Shown here: in pieces, positions 8,701 to 17,171 of the stretch
How the letters are laid out: each line of letters starts with the position of its first letter
Numbering within the stretch: the first letter of the stretch is position 1
DNA from: Prorocentrum cordatum
Taxonomy: Eukaryota; Sar; Dinophyceae; Prorocentrales; Prorocentraceae
Direction of reading: 5' to 3'
Length of the DNA: 29,871 bases
Assembly: GCA_963575745.1 (NCBI GenBank)
Contig: CAUYUJ010005632.1
Location: 30,001-59,871, forward strand
Program-made: the position numbers and the translations under genes
Notes under the pieces: generated by a model
Database searches by the model: none
The model's input: the letters and a program-made list of their open reading frames with translations, nothing else
Told to the model about the DNA's origin: nothing

Positions 8701-11700
8701 CGCTTAGCTGCGCCGCAGGATACGTCACCGAGGGCGGGGCCGAGGTTGGCCCGGTTGCGTGGGACACCGACGGGCTGATAGGCCGCGGGTCCTATACCTT
8801 CTGGGACGGGGACACCCGCATCCAGTGGGACTTCATCGACTATCGGGACCGCCTCGGCCCTACAGAGGAGATGGGCCAGGCGATGGGCCTGGAGGTGGGC
8901 GACACCGAGGAGCGGCAGTGCCTGCTACTGCACGTAGCTGCGGGGGTGCTCCTGCTACGCGCGGGCGAGGGCACAGGTGAGCCCAGCCCGGACGCGGTGC
9001 AGCAGTTGGCCGCGACGTATCGCCATGCACTATGGGAGGAGGCCCATGAGGCCCTGCGGGCCCTGGGCGACTCCCCACCGTGGATCACGGCCCTGGAGGC
9101 CGATGTCCGCTCCTACGTCCATGATGCGGTGCACCCGCACCACGACAAGGACTATCGCTGCCTGGCAGCATGCCCCGTCGCCGACCTCGACGCCGTCACG
9201 CTCCAGGTGCACCGTGTCAACGGCAGTGGGCGCCTATGCGTGGACCACCTAATGGGGACGGGTGTCGGTGCGGAGGATCACGTAATTCCGCTCCTGATCT
9301 GGCGTGGTCATATGCGCGCCTTGCGCCCACGCTCCCACGCGGAGGCGGCGGCCCTAGGCCAGCGCTGGGGGCGCGCAGGGCGCCTGTCCCGCGAGATCGT
9401 AAGTGTCGGCTGGCGCGAGATGCTCGATGAAGGCCCGGACGTTGAACCCACCGTCCCGGGCAAGAGCGCGCCCTGCACCCACTGCAAGGCAGCGGAAGGT
9501 CGGGCGGGCCGCGCAGTGGGACGCGCGCCAGCCTCGTTCGGGGAACATCCAGCCGACGTCCAGGCACGCCTCCTGGAGGCGAACGCGATGCCAATTCGAC
9601 ACGACCCCGCGTTCGCGTACGGTTTGATCGCCCAGGAGGTGTACGCCGGTTCGGGAAATTGGTCGGCCGCGCTTCGCGCCGAGGGCATCCGGGTGCTGGA
9701 GCCGATCGAATATTACGACGACCCCCTCCGAGAGTCCGGCCCACGGCCGGATCATGACACCCTCGACCCAGCGGTTCGCGCGCGCCTACAGGAGGCCGCA
9801 CGGACCCCCATGGGCCCCGACGTGGCCAACGTTTGGTGCTGGGGTACCCCGTGTGGCTCGTACACCGACCTCGGGCTCATGACCCAGCCGGGCGGGACCC
9901 CGCAGGGCACCCGCACGTGGGAGCACCCCGAGGGGGATGGCTCCAAAGAGTTCGAGCGCGTGGGTAACAGCCACACACAGTTCACGTGCGACACCTGCCG
10001 CATCCTACACGACGCCGGCAAGGAGTTTCTCATCGAGTCCTCCTGCCCCTCGGGCCGCTACCCCAAGATTTGGGACCAGGCCCCGATGCACGAGCTGCGT
10101 CGAGCGACGGGGGCCATGATCGTCCCGATCCACATGTGCGCCTGGGGTAAGGCCCCGTCCGACGCGCCAGAGAGCCGCTATCGCAAGGGCAGCTGGTGGC
10201 TCGTCAGCCCCCGGCTGTACCTGCACGCTCTGCTGTTGGCGCGTCGTTGCCCACGTGACCACCACCACGTCGAGCTGAAGGATCACGTGCCGGGCTCGGG
10301 CATTAAGCGCACCAAGGAGGCGCAGGTTTGGGCCCCCCGCCTTTGCGCCGCGTGGGCAAAGGTGTTGAAAGGGGCCTATCACCGCTGGTCGGTGAGCCAA
10401 CTGCGTCGGCAGTTGGCGCCTATATGGGAGGATGGCCCGGGGGCGTCCCCCAAAATCGCCCGGGCGGAGGCGCCCGGGCGCCTGCAGGGCGTCGACTTCA
10501 CTGGAATCGAGCGCCTGCAGGCCTCAGGGGACGGCTCAAAATGCGGTAGGCTTAGCCCAGCCATGCACCGAGCATTGGCGGGGCTTCCTAAGCCCCCATT
10601 GGGCAAGGCACAGGGGGAGGCGAGTGCGGGCAAGACTCGACCCCCTTGCGAGGATCCGGCCAGAGATATCGCGGAGGACCTCGACGGGTGCAGCCCGGCG
10701 GAGCTGGCCACGGTCTACCTGACCTTCTGCACGGAGCACCCTGAGTACGACCCCGAAGCCATGCGGACCCTGGTGGGGCTGGGGGATCAGCTCCTCCAGC
10801 GGACGGGGTCCCTGAAGGAAGCGGCCGCGCTGCTTAGGCGCGCGCGCCACGAGCGCCTGGGCAACCCCCTTCGGGGTGTCCTGGGGGACAAGGTGCGACG
10901 GTGTTTAAGCCGAGAGCACTTCGAGTACGTCCGGGAGCTAGCGGAAGGGGGAGCCTCCGCGCGGCGGGGCGCGCCGCGGAGGCGCGAGCGAGCCCAGCCG
11001 TACCCCGGCGTGCGAGCCCACATCGACGAGGCCTACCAGAAGGTATGGGCGGATGTGACCTGGGGGATCGTCCTGGTGGCTTCCCAGGCGGCAGAGGGTT
11101 TTCTGACGGAGCTGGTGGAAGCCCCCCTGGGGAGGGTACCGAAGCAGCTACCGGACAGGACCTTATCGTCCGAAGGGCGTATGATCCACGCGATGCTCTC
11201 GGCCAACGCCGCCACACACAAGCGCGACCACCCGCCTGCCGTCCAGCCACGCCATCGGCAAGTGGCGAGGACGGCGGTATGGCATCGCGCGCGCCACCCC
11301 GGAGCGCGCCTCCTCTGCGCCAAGCGGGACGTCTCGCGGGCCTTCAAGTGGCTGGACATCGCCCCGGCGGACGTCGGGGACTTTGGCACCTCATTACCGG
11401 GGGCCCACGCTGGCATCGAGGGGGACGTCAGAGTCGTTTACCTAGCCATGGTGTTTGGGTGGACGGGAGCCCCAGGCAATTACATGATGCTCGCCCTGGC
11501 GGCGAGGGAGCTCCACGAGAGCTATCGGCCTGGGGAGCCGCACTGGCACGACACCACCCACTTCCACTCGGAGTGGCTCATGGATGACCCTGTGGTGGTG
11601 GAGCCCGACATTGGGGTCCGGCCGTGGATGGCCTGCGACGCATTGGATGCCTCCATACGTGAGGTGTTTGGGTCCGAAGCAGTGAACGTCAGCAAGAGGG

Positions 11701-14147
11701 ACGCCGAGGGGGAGCCTTCCACCACGCAGATTATCTGGGGGCTCAGTATGGACTTCGAGCGCGAGCGAGTTGGACTCCCGGAGCCCAAGGCCATGAAGAT
11801 GCGCTTCCTACTGGCGGAGCCGGAGCTGAGCTTCGGCTGCCGCATGGTCCGGCTGCGAACCGCGAGGGAGCTAAGGGGGCTCGGCCAGTTCTGCGCCTGC
11901 GCAGCTCCAGCCCTGAGCCTGGAGCTCCCAGCGGTCCACCGGATGCTGTCGGGTGACCCAGGTCAGGCCTACGTCCATCCGCCGGGCGACCCCGAGATGG
12001 TAGAGGCTGCGTGGGACGATTGGCACCAGACCTTGGATTGGCTGCGCGTCTGCTTTGAGATGCCGGTCGAGGGTAACTTCGAGACCTCCTTCGAGGGCCT
12101 GCTAGGCCTTCGCGAGGCCCTCGCACTCCCGGGGGCGCTCGGCAAGCTGCGCTGGCTGGGAGGCGATGCCACCCTGGATCGGATCGGTGCGCTGGACTGG
12201 TCCTCGCGCGAGTACATCGTGGCGGAGGCGGCTCCCTATCTGGAGACGCTCCGCTCCGCCCCTGGGGTCACCTGGCAGGGGGAGGGGGAAATCATCGCGG
12301 TGGTCGAGCTACTCTGCCTGATAGCCTTGGCGGCCGAGAAGGGCCCGGACTGGTTCCAGCTGCTATTGCCGTGCGTCACTGACAACAGTAATGTCAGCCG
12401 CTGGCTGCGACGCCGCCGGGCACGGAACGCGGTGGCGCGCCACCTGCTTCGAGTCCTGGCCATGCTGGAGCTACGGTACAAGTTCAGGGTCCTGGACGGG
12501 CTTTACTTACGGACTTACCACAACGAGCTGGCCGACTTCATTACTCGCGCCACGGTGGAGGAGGTACGCCAGCGGATGGCGGAGGCCGGATGGACCGAGC
12601 TGTCGCCGGCAGCACCGTGGGGCGAGCTGGTGGAGGAGGCCGCCCAGCGCGAGCTGCGGATGCCAGGAGACGACGGGCCCTGGCGCGCGGCTGCGCTCCA
12701 AGTCAAAGGAGCCCGGGAGGCCCTACCACGCTACGCCCCCCTGCAGGTCGAGGGGGCGCGGCTGCTGGAGGTGGGAACCGCGTGGCCCCCCTTTGGGGAG
12801 GCATGGGAGAGCCTCGGTGGGTCGGCGCTGCTAGCGCCGTGGGATGTCGGTGACCGATGGGGCCCGGACGACGGGGACCACCCCAAGGACCCCACTGGGG
12901 CCCCACGGACCCGCTGGCTGTGCGTGTCACTATCGGAGGACCCCGGTGGACGCGAAGCGACGGGCCTGGAGCGGCTACTGATCACCATTCGGCCACTGGC
13001 CGTGTTGCTCGACGCTCCCGTCAACTACGCTGCAGTGCGACTAGGGGCGCGCTTACGGCGCCTCGGCTATGTGGCACTCTCCCCAGAGACGCGCCTACTG
13101 TGCACACACTTCGGCGACGTCACGGCACGCGCGCGGGCGGTCCAGGTTTGGGGTTGCGGAGAACGGGTTCGGGCACGAGCCCCATACCCCCCTGGGGCAG
13201 CCTGGCGTGGACCACGCCTGAGCCAGCGCGGCCTCTGCCAGCTCTGGAAAGAGGCAGGGCGGCCACCGCTGGATGAGCTCCGCCTGGACCTCAACAACGG
13301 CACCTTGCTCGTGGACCCTCGGATCTCGACGACGGGGGATCGCATGATGCCCTGGCCGCGCGGCACATGGCAGCCCGCGGGAGGCGGGCGGGCCCAGCGC
13401 GTGGTGATTCATGATCCGCGCGGGCCCTGCCATACGGCACGGGCGAAGCCCGACCCGTTGAAGGGCTATGCGAACACCCTGATCCTGGAAGGGTCCGAGG
13501 GCGGCTGGACCGCGCGAGCCCTGCACCCGAAAGAAATCTGGTGCGCCCAGGGGGGCGCGGCGGAGCTGTGGGATGCCTTGGGCCTTGGAGGTATGCCGAT
13601 CGCCGAGCGCATGCGGCAGGCCGCTCGTGCACTCCCGCGTCGCACGGCCCGCTGGGTGCTCCAGTGGGCGGAGCGCCTGCTGAGGCAGGCCGTAGAGGCA
13701 GCGAGCGCAGGCGAGGCACCCGGGGCGCGCGCTGGCGTCGGACCCGATCACGACCGACTCGCTAACGACGAGATGGTTAAGCTGTGGCTAAAGGCCTGGC
13801 TTCAGGCCCCCGATCGCCCAAGCGGGCCATTCGAGGCTGCGCTGGAGGCGGGGAAGACGACGGACGACGCCGCTCGGTTGGCGGACCAGCTCGACCCCCC
13901 TGCTACCGCGCGGTCCACCGCAGCAGGGGATGGACGGGGCAGGCGGGGAGCGGGTCGGGGCGGTGACCTTCGCTGTTCCGGAAGGCGCGGGCATGCCCAG
14001 GCCAAGCGCCATGGGCGGCGTGGGCGGCGAGGCTCGCCCCCCGCGCAAGGCCCGCCGGCGTGCCCGCAGCGCCCCTGCTCCCGCGCTGGCGAAGCCCGCC
14101 GCCTGGCGGTACGCCGGCGGGGGCGCCCCGAAAGGGATTCAAGGTGA
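5712..14147 (+). CDS. YR-element Gag-Pol polyprotein (Gag-like, CCCH finger, MTase-like, RT, RNase H)
   Basis: One uninterrupted frame of about 2,811 codons, ending at TGA 14145-14147. In order: an Arg/Ser and Gly-rich region with an RS stretch near 6603-6650; a helical, charged region (about 7038-7785) that looks like a capsid-type Gag; a Lys/Pro/Gly linker; a CCCH finger at 8007-8084 (Cys-x8-Cys-x6-Cys-x3-His); an unassigned folded region (8340-9600); a cytosine-MTase-like domain (9630-10390); a linker; RT (about 11250-11830); RNase H (about 12180-12560); and a second MTase-like region (12960-13590). The frame starts straight after ORF1's TAG and has no ATG before 6057, so a polyprotein made by readthrough is likely; initiation at 6057 or at a non-ATG codon cannot be excluded. 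The 3' end overlaps the recombinase ORF by about 218 nt. No protease is seen. A single 8.4-kb open frame argues for recent activity of this part. Confidence 0.85.
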   Translation, partial: EPLLAKVCPILPGDPRGAEEAHGAPPASPWFILLGECEGLDVRGTGGDARLIIGTSLEGVRVEVPASEVVRHPPPLEDGRYPIDWINRLLYEVPQGAREVGLRVIAHHIPQDLLAMLRQEQWGGVDVESASGWRRRYLTNTERQQLQHDPVRTLGHHRRGGAQGAQPAPGMEGLPRPAPVAAPSRLAAAAAGVSEDAEEPDPLEMFMDSLRAEDLKGRGGQAAALSALGMAADLLGVPLDQAERQLRRRVAQVAAAGPLGSDLERALADLEDAQLEARARERAAAADKVPLQGSLSREGSRSRSARGRDPSPKQGPRRELFGAMPPIQPTGPRRGLLGDRDLLARDGRGGAARGANPLLDGASVLGHLTGQTPHGGGLGGGRAGGPDDAGAAGALGGLAAEAEAQIIERLDRQNRLTERHVLAAERQARATEGDKKARGTRAGIGRDEELDLYIARGCNTFVVEACEGITGKDLFDSLKRMCAHSKSTLKTIGFPCLVTNRVAHGYAALAFGTGPHDLAVDDCVPARDEDFDGYRLPVDDKLEPRQRPATHMATWFKRARCEIQMFESIVGVAHGAERRRSLGFLEAAFERDPSEFPDHWVKDLWEELRSTWVEELRELRRRLCRELDTENPRREDIKYILLMPENGYDLPRTFDLGDPNAYYQQVVVPRRKAALTRLLNGQLNAHLTKRPPKAGGSEEMGDPRPTAQGDDRPKAGAGPQPKAGPKAGTGAPAGTAPKRAYPAGKELTRPERTRSVAHAPRNKDNVPICWGATTHMGCSRKACDCPNSHDPIKSTRGLDYSVVMQLTRRGGLLGTPRIDPKQVDGMIAQLRSQAKAAEAEKVGEDTSPPAAPDSQKEKGRGRGSGSRAAGDPGPGQAPDDYTALQLTAMESDLREAVKGPDFGWLEDHDRPRAAATWDAQPAGDGPELRLKLMQELESEGIFAPLKGASEYLQSHVRGRVLGARLRGERLTLERALEEAVDRGHRGLSSEAADLHEALSCAAGYVTEGGAEVGPVAWDTDGLIGRGSYTFWDGDTRIQWDFIDYRDRLGPTEEMGQAMGLEVGDTEERQCLLLHVAAGVLLLRAGEGTGEPSPDAVQQLAATYRHALWEEAHEALRALGDSPPWITALEADVRSYVHDAVHPHHDKDYRCLAACPVADLDAVTLQVHRVNGSGRLCVDHLMGTGVGAEDHVIPLLIWRGHMRALRPRSHAEAAALGQRWGRAGRLSREIVSVGWREMLDEGPDVEPTVPGKSAPCTHCKAAEGRAGRAVGRAPASFGEHPADVQARLLEANAMPIRHDPAFAYGLIAQEVYAGSGNWSAALRAEGIRVLEPIEYYDDPLRESGPRPDHDTLDPAVRARLQEAARTPMGPDVANVWCWGTPCGSYTDLGLMTQPGGTPQGTRTWEHPEGDGSKEFERVGNSHTQFTCDTCRILHDAGKEFLIESSCPSGRYPKIWDQAPMHELRRATGAMIVPIHMCAWGKAPSDAPESRYRKGSWWLVSPRLYLHALLLARRCPRDHHHVELKDHVPGSGIKRTKEAQVWAPRLCAAWAKVLKGAYHRWSVSQLRRQLAPIWEDGPGASPKIARAEAPGRLQGVDFTGIERLQASGDGSKCGRLSPAMHRALAGLPKPPLGKAQGEASAGKTRPPCEDPARDIAEDLDGCSPAELATVYLTFCTEHPEYDPEAMRTLVGLGDQLLQRTGSLKEAAALLRRARHERLGNPLRGVLGDKVRRCLSREHFEYVRELAEGGASARRGAPRRRERAQPYPGVRAHIDEAYQKVWADVTWGIVLVASQAAEGFLTELVEAPLGRVPKQLPDRTLSSEGRMIHAMLSANAATHKRDHPPAVQPRHRQVARTAVWHRARHPGARLLCAKRDVSRAFKWLDIAPADVGDFGTSLPGAHAGIEGDVRVVYLAMVFGWTGAPGNYMMLALAARELHESYRPGEPHWHDTTHFHSEWLMDDPVVVEPDIGVRPWMACDALDASIREVFGSEAVNVSKRDAEGEPSTTQIIWGLSMDFERERVGLPEPKAMKMRFLLAEPELSFGCRMVRLRTARELRGLGQFCACAAPALSLELPAVHRMLSGDPGQAYVHPPGDPEMVEAAWDDWHQTLDWLRVCFEMPVEGNFETSFEGLLGLREALALPGALGKLRWLGGDATLDRIGALDWSSREYIVAEAAPYLETLRSAPGVTWQGEGEIIAVVELLCLIALAAEKGPDWFQLLLPCVTDNSNVSRWLRRRRARNAVARHLLRVLAMLELRYKFRVLDGLYLRTYHNELADFITRATVEEVRQRMAEAGWTELSPAAPWGELVEEAAQRELRMPGDDGPWRAAALQVKGAREALPRYAPLQVEGARLLEVGTAWPPFGEAWESLGGSALLAPWDVGDRWGPDDGDHPKDPTGAPRTRWLCVSLSEDPGGREATGLERLLITIRPLAVLLDAPVNYAAVRLGARLRRLGYVALSPETRLLCTHFGDVTARARAVQVWGCGERVRARAPYPPGAAWRGPRLSQRGLCQLWKEAGRPPLDELRLDLNNGTLLVDPRISTTGDRMMPWPRGTWQPAGGGRAQRVVIHDPRGPCHTARAKPDPLKGYANTLILEGSEGGWTARALHPKEIWCAQGGAAELWDALGLGGMPIAERMRQAARALPRRTARWVLQWAERLLRQAVEAASAGEAPGARAGVGPDHDRLANDEMVKLWLKAWLQAPDRPSGPFEAALEAGKTTDDAARLADQLDPPATARSTAAGDGRGRRGAGRGGDLRCSGRRGHAQAKRHGRRGRRGSPPAQGPPACPQRPCSRAGEARRLAVRRRGRPERDSR
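9630..10390 (+). other. domain: cytosine-C5-methyltransferase-like, in pol before RT
   Basis: In-frame motifs resemble the N-terminal half of C5-MTases. EVYAGSGNWSAAL at 9636 is like the SAM-binding motif I. WGTPCGSYTD at 9840-9869 holds a Pro-Cys pair like the catalytic PC motif (Cys codon 9852). A conserved-looking Glu-containing segment follows (FLIESSCPSGRYPKIW, near 10030-10070), where the ENV motif would be expected. The canonical PPC and ENV are not intact, so activity is uncertain. In DIRS elements a Dam-type N6-adenine MTase domain lies after RNase H; here a C5-like domain lies before RT. The assignment is by motif resemblance only. Confidence 0.45.
11250..12560 (+). other. domain: reverse transcriptase and RNase H
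   Basis: RT motif A is KRDVSRAFKWLDI with Asp at 11328-11330. Motif B is FGWTGAPGNYMML near 11454. Motif C is LMDD (Asp-Asp at 11583-11588), where most RTs have YxDD. The YR-retroelement RTs are related to Ty3-type RTs, and an xMDD or LxDD box is tolerated in the wider family. RNase H follows: a possible first Asp in ALDWSS near 12190, Glu in VVELLCLIAL near 12307, Asp in TDNSNVSRWL (12381), and a final HNELADF with Asp near 12534. The spacing fits an RNase H that directly follows RT, as in DIRS/Ngaro/PAT elements. Confidence 0.85.
12960..13590 (+). other. domain: possible C-terminal methyltransferase-like region after RNase H
   Basis: The segment around LLDAPVNYAAVRLGARLRRL (about 13005), then a Tyr-containing strand and LCTHFGDVTARARAVQVWG (near 13100), resembles C5-MTase motifs VI to VIII: a Pro-rich loop, then LGY, then a GxxxxRxR strand. 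ALHPKEIWCAQGG at about 13518 resembles the motif around R-LTPRE-QGF near the C-terminus of C5-MTases. A catalytic PC pair is lacking. It may be the split second half of the domain that precedes RT, or an unrelated fold. Confidence 0.3.
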
Positions 14148-14595
14148 ACTCACCGACCCCCGCGAGCTGGATGCGACCGCCACCGAGGCGATGTTGGCCA
14201 AGCTTGCCGAAGGGACGCGGGCCAATTACAGCGCCGGGTGGCGTAACTGGGTACTCTGGCGGAGGCTCCGAGGCCGGAGCCCATACCTGCAGGGGGAGAC
14301 TCGGGACGCCCGCCTTCCGGATGAGGATGACCTCATCCGGTATGTCGTGTACCTGTACAAGGTGATGAAGAGGCGGGCCACGACCATCCGCCAGCGCCTG
14401 TTCGCCATTCGATATGCCCACACCCTGGCCGGGCTTGGGGATGTGACCTCCGATCGGCGCCGGCTCTGGACCACGATCGAGGGACTCCGCCGCTGGGACG
14501 GAAAGGCGAAACGGAAGCTGCCGGCCACGCCCCGGATGTTGCGCTGGCTCCGCGAGTACTTGTTCGCCCACGGAACGGCCACGTGCCGAGAGGCG
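13930..14595 (+). CDS. tyrosine recombinase, N-terminal core-binding part (frame 1)
   Basis: The frame opens with ATG at 13930 inside the 3' end of pol (218-nt overlap), the usual arrangement of RT and YR ORFs in DIRS-like elements. A basic linker is followed by a helical region from about 14190: AKLAEGTRANYSAGWRNW, then DEDDLIRYVVYLYK, then TTIRQRLFAIRYAHTLAG. This matches the SAM-like core-binding domain of YRs, which grips DNA. Frame 1 then ends as non-conserved residues and a stop at 14623-14625. The catalytic domain continues in frame 3 from about 14565-14600. A -1 switch, a base indel or a sequencing error must lie there; I see no slippery heptamer. The exact junction is uncertain. Confidence 0.75.
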
Positions 14596-15692
14596 ACCAG
14601 ACCATCCTATGGGCGGCGCTTATGACGGGGTACTTCTTCATGCTCCGCGCGTCGGAGCATTTGGTCCAAGAGGACCGCTCCTGGAGCATGGGACGGGTGG
14701 TGCGTGGGCAGGACGTACAGGGGATGCGCGGGGGTACACCCAGCGCAAGGCTCAGCGACTGCGAGGAGGTAGTACTGACGATCACGTCGTCCAAGACGGA
14801 CCAGTTTAACGCAGGTTGCGTACGCAACCATTACCGTTCGGGGGTGGAGTTGAGTGTCGTGGACGCACTCGCCGACCTCCAGAGGGAGCTGCCGGACCGG
14901 TTTGGACGAGGAACCGAGGCGGGGCTCCCCCTGTTCCGCCGGCCCGATGGCCACCCGATTATGCGGGAGGAGGTGCAGGGGCTCCTCCAACTCGCGGCTG
15001 CCGCCTGCGGCGTGGACGCAGGCCAGATGGGATCCCACTCCTTGCGCATCGGGGGCGCGACGGCGTTGTACCACGCCTGTCGCGACCTGGAAGCGGTCAA
15101 GAGGTTCGGGAGGTGGTCCACGGACGCCTTCCACGGATATCTCTGGGAGGACCATCGGCGTCAGGCTCCAGTCGCCCGAGGCATGGCGGAGGGCCACGCC
15201 TTATTGGCCCCGGACGCCCGCGGTGACGACGGCGCCGCGGCCGGCGCCCGCCCCGACCAGTTGGCCGGGAGCGACCCGCCCCAGTTTGGGAGCGACCTGA
15301 GGCCCTCGGAACGCCCGGCCAGGGCGCCCGGGCGCCCCCCCTGGGCGCGCCCTTCGGCGCGAGCAGGGTCAACTACGGAGGGGGAAGGAGAGGAGGGGCT
15401 GGTGAGATACGAGCCAGGGCGAGGAGTTAACGGGCGTGTGGGGAAGCAGCAGGCGGGCCCCACGGGTATTCAGGTCAGGGCGGGGGCTTCGCGTTGTGGG
15501 GGTATCCCGGTGGACCTCTCGCCCTCGACCCCCCTTTCGCTACCGCTCCCGCTCGCCCCAGGCACGCCCACCTCCTCTTGGTCCTCTCATCCGCAGCCAT
15601 CTCCCACTCCAGAGCGAGGCACGCGAGCAGCGCGCGCACCCCAGCCTCGCGCGCCAGCCGCGCCTCCGCCCCGCGCTCCGGCAGCGTACATC
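14583..15692 (+). CDS. tyrosine recombinase, catalytic part (frame 3), plus Pro-rich tail
   Basis: Joins DNA ends by a phosphotyrosine intermediate, so it would integrate the circular cDNA of the element. All expected catalytic positions are visible: Arg in FMLRASEHL (14646), Lys in TSSKTDQ (14793), HxxR in SHSLRIGGA (His 15036, Arg 15045), Trp in GRWSTD (15114), and the nucleophile Tyr in HGYLWED (15138). Trp instead of His near the Tyr is common in this group. GTG at 14583 is only the first start-like codon of the frame; the protein should be joined to the frame-1 N-terminal part. After the Tyr the frame stays open through a Gly/Pro/Arg-rich tail of about 170 codons and into the RRM module with no stop, so a recombinase-RRM fusion is possible. 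Confidence 0.82.
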
Positions 15693-17171
15693 ATGGGATT
15701 CCTGGTGGGCCTGGTGGGCCCGGACCAGAGCAAGGCGCGCGGCCATGACTACAGCATCATGGCGGTGAACCCCCTCGGCGTCGTCGTCTCGGGGGCCGCG
15801 CTGTCGGACGAGCTCCGGAGTGCCGCCCACAACATCCTGTACACGGTGGTGAACGAGCTGGACAGCGAGGACCTCGTCGAGGTGGTCAACCACGACCACG
15901 AAGCAGCCCCGTGCATCGCGGCGGCTTGCTTGGCCGCGGGGGCGTGCGAGGACCACGGCCAGCTGGTGATCGTCGACGGCAAGCGGGGCGCGTGGGGGGT
16001 GGGCGCGGGGCCGAATATCAAGGTCCAGCGCCAGGCGGCCAAGCTGGCGCTCGCCCTGGCCCAGTTCCAGGGGCAGCCCATGCCGGAGCTCCGCGAGCTC
16101 TGCAAGCACAACAGGGGGCTGCTCGACCTGATGCGCACGGTGGACGCGGAGGCGGTCGTGGAGCTCACCGACGTGGACGACGCCTCGAGCAGGGGCGAGG
16201 GGAGGTCGACCCCAGCCCCGGTCCTCGAGGCGGGAGAGGACGCGGTCACCGCGGCGCTGGCGCGCGCGGCCATCCAGGCTGCAGCGCGGCGCCAGGGCAA
16301 AGGCGCTCCAGCGGAGCGCCCGCGGCCCGCGCGGTCCCCGGGCCAAGAGCGCCTCGCCGAAGAGGTCCGCAAGCGCGAGAGGCGCCCTGCGCCCTTGCGC
16401 TCGCCCTCGCGCGCGAGGCGTCGCGATCGCGGGCGCGATGCGCCTCGCGATCGCGGGCGCAGGGGACAGGAAGAGGAGGCCGTCTTGAAACCCAAGACGG
16501 GCGGCGCCCCCCCGAAGGCCGACATCGTGAAGCGTGAGGCCGTCCTGAAGCCCAAGAGCGGGGGGGCGCCGCCGCGGTCCTTCGAGGTGAAGACCGAGGT
16601 GGAGGAGGCGGCGGCGCCAGGCGCGGGGGACGGTCCGCCCCAGCGCCAGCCGCGCTCGAGGAGCCGCCGTAGGCGCAAGGAGGAGCAGCGCCTGGGCGCC
16701 CAGCAGCAGCCCAGCGACCAGCACGACGAGGGCGAGTCCATCATCCGCATCGAGCGGGTACCGCACCACGTCGATGCCGAGGTGGTCAGGCAGGTGGTCT
16801 TGCCCTTTGGGGTCGTCAAACACATCGCCTTCCTGTACGACCACCGCCACAAGCGGGAGCCGTGCGTGCTGGTGGAGTTCCAGCGCCGCGCTGACGCAAA
16901 GCGCGCGCGGGAGTGCATGAGGTCGAACTATCGGTTCTACAAGACGGACCCGTGCACGGTGGTCACGGAGTGGGCGAGCCGGCCTCGCGGCCCTGACCAG
17001 GCAGCGACGGGGAGGATGGGCCGACCATCCAGCCGCCTGCCTGCCCGACATGCGCACTCAAGATGCGCTGGAGCTCCTTTGACCCGGGTGACGGTTGGGG
17101 TTGCGAGATGTGCCCCGCGGGCGGAGCTAACAGCGGAGCCCTGCGGTGGCACTGTAAGGGGTGCGACGTGA
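15693..17171 (+). CDS. RRM-containing RNA-binding protein, 3' module of the YR element
   Basis: ATG at 15693 is the likely separate start, although the frame is continuous with the recombinase upstream. Residues about 1-150 form a compact domain that I cannot name. Its C-terminal helix (WGVGAGPNIKVQRQAAKLAL, about 16000-16060) is reminiscent of the last helix of double-stranded-RNA-binding domains. A long Arg/Lys/Ala-rich linker follows, with a duplicated EAVLKPK-GGAPP unit (about 16476 and 16534) and RDRGRDAPRDRGRR. An RRM lies at 16737-16974: RNP2-like IIRIERVP and RNP1-like EPCVLVEF, of the PTB/hnRNP-L type. After about 17000 the frame loses sense, and the protein seems to continue in frame 2 with a zinc finger, so the stop at 17171 is probably not the true end. 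It may be a nucleocapsid-like factor of the element or a captured host splicing-type protein. Confidence 0.7.
   Translation: MGFLVGLVGPDQSKARGHDYSIMAVNPLGVVVSGAALSDELRSAAHNILYTVVNELDSEDLVEVVNHDHEAAPCIAAACLAAGACEDHGQLVIVDGKRGAWGVGAGPNIKVQRQAAKLALALAQFQGQPMPELRELCKHNRGLLDLMRTVDAEAVVELTDVDDASSRGEGRSTPAPVLEAGEDAVTAALARAAIQAAARRQGKGAPAERPRPARSPGQERLAEEVRKRERRPAPLRSPSRARRRDRGRDAPRDRGRRGQEEEAVLKPKTGGAPPKADIVKREAVLKPKSGGAPPRSFEVKTEVEEAAAPGAGDGPPQRQPRSRSRRRRKEEQRLGAQQQPSDQHDEGESIIRIERVPHHVDAEVVRQVVLPFGVVKHIAFLYDHRHKREPCVLVEFQRRADAKRARECMRSNYRFYKTDPCTVVTEWASRPRGPDQAATGRMGRPSSRLPARHAHSRCAGAPLTRVTVGVARCAPRAELTAEPCGGTVRGAT

Noticed and set aside
15540-17057. 505-aa - strand ORF
   Set aside because: It is the antisense of the RRM protein. 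In GC-rich coding DNA the opposite strand is often open. It has no domain pattern of its own.
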